Part shown: positions 63,808 through 64,000 of the stretch, one piece after another
How positions within the stretch are numbered: the stretch's first letter is position 1
How the letters are laid out: each line of letters starts with the position of its first letter
DNA from: Burkholderiales bacterium RIFCSPHIGHO2_01_FULL_63_240
GTDB taxonomy: Bacteria; Pseudomonadota; Gammaproteobacteria; Burkholderiales; Burkholderiaceae_C
Length of the DNA stretch: 64,000 nucleotides
Assembly (NCBI GenBank): GCA_001770725.1
Contig: MERU01000006.1
Span: forward strand, 410,781 to 474,780
Direction of reading: 5' to 3'
Program-made: the position numbers and the translations under genes
Notes under the pieces: model-generated
Seen by the model: the letters and a program-made list of their open reading frames with translations, nothing else
Told to the model about the DNA's origin: nothing
The model's database searches: none

Positions 63808-64000
63808 TCAGTGCAGCTGCAGCGAGCCGGCGGCCTTGCCCTTGCCGGCGCGTGCCGGGGGGTTGCACAGGCCGCAGGTGAAGTGGCGGGCGATTTCGTG
63901 GGGGTGGGTGACGAAGTGGCCACCGCACTTGTTGCACTTGGTCATGGTCAGCATGCCGTTGTCGATGAACTTGACCAGGCGCCAGGCGCGGGTGACCGAC
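63808..64000 (-). CDS. flhC: Flagellar master regulator FlhC, C-terminal end (partial)
   Basis: Only the last 64 residues are inside the window, from TCG at 63999 to TGA at 63808-63810. The four zinc-binding cysteines of FlhC are visible: CNKCGG, then ARHFTCGLCNPP about 20 residues on. The preceding TRAWRLVKFIDNGML also fits the family. FlhC with FlhD activates the flagellar class-II genes. The 5' part lies beyond the window edge, and the frame is too short to have appeared as a start-to-stop open frame. Confidence 0.93.
   Translation of the reverse strand, partial: SVTRAWRLVKFIDNGMLTMTKCNKCGGHFVTHPHEIARHFTCGLCNPPARAGKGKAAGSLQLH

Noticed and set aside
63669..63937. Two short open frames at the right end on the minus strand
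   Set aside because: They are in the wrong frames. The true frame reads the zinc-cysteine end of FlhC.
1..64000. CRISPR array, insertion sequences or prophage genes
   Set aside because: No regularly spaced repeats, transposase, integrase or phage structural genes were seen anywhere in the window.

Overview
The window is GC-rich, densely coded bacterial DNA. Gene content and order (rplM-rpsI, bactofilin-erpA-anmK-M23 peptidase-tyrS, glyA-nrdR-fimT-pilVWXY1E, ribD-ribE-ribBA-ribH-nusB, xseB-ispA-dxs, flhC-motA-motB-cheY-cheZ) point to Burkholderiales in the Betaproteobacteria. The PEP-CTERM proteins suggest the Leptothrix/Ideonella/Aquabacterium side of that order. This placement is an inference from family knowledge, not a database result.

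Layout. 1-1.4 kb: end of a ferric-iron ABC permease facing its substrate-binding protein, which has a Fur-box-like site. 1.4-8 kb: fatty-acid desaturase, AraC regulator, and a two-component pair (PAS histidine kinase; receiver-DUF3369-degenerate GGDEF-EAL). 8-19.3 kb: tRNA-Met, heat-shock htpG with a sigma-32-type promoter, GNAT protein, rplM-rpsI, argC, a coiled-coil membrane protein, bactofilin, erpA, anmK, M23 peptidase and tyrS. 19.3-26 kb: a surface-protein island whose base use looks AT-richer than its surroundings. It holds three tandem PEP-CTERM paralogues, an enlarged OmpW-like porin and two secreted proteins that appear to be unanchored relatives of the PEP-CTERM trio. 26-33 kb: a divergent nucleotidyltransferase, pdxH, msrA, ubiD, lytic transglycosylase, ZTP-riboswitch-controlled glyA, and nrdR, with two hairpin-rich intergenic stretches that may encode RNAs. 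33-42 kb: a complete type IV pilus minor-pilin operon with a 1736-residue PilY1. 42-48 kb: riboflavin genes, nusB and a membrane-anchored Ser/Thr kinase. 48-58.5 kb: ppx, ZIP transporter, DMT exporter, Rieske oxygenase, xseB-ispA-dxs, hemerythrin-like protein and argH. 58.5-64 kb: AlgZ/AlgR-type two-component genes, then cheZ, cheY, motB, motA and the end of flhC.

How the parts work together. Several blocks serve movement and the cell surface: type IV pili, the flagellar motor and switch, and PEP-CTERM exosortase substrates. No exosortase gene is present, so the sorting enzyme must be encoded elsewhere. The riboflavin set makes lumazine and riboflavin, but its RibBA lacks the zinc ligands of GTP cyclohydrolase II, so that step must also come from elsewhere. 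The glyA riboswitch ties one-carbon supply to ZTP.

The most novel-looking material is the five-member secreted family at 19.6-26 kb and the structured intergenic regions at 28.1-28.25 kb and 29.9-30.13 kb. Several genes also share an unusual start geometry, with a -10-like hexamer six bases before the start codon, which suggests leaderless mRNAs.
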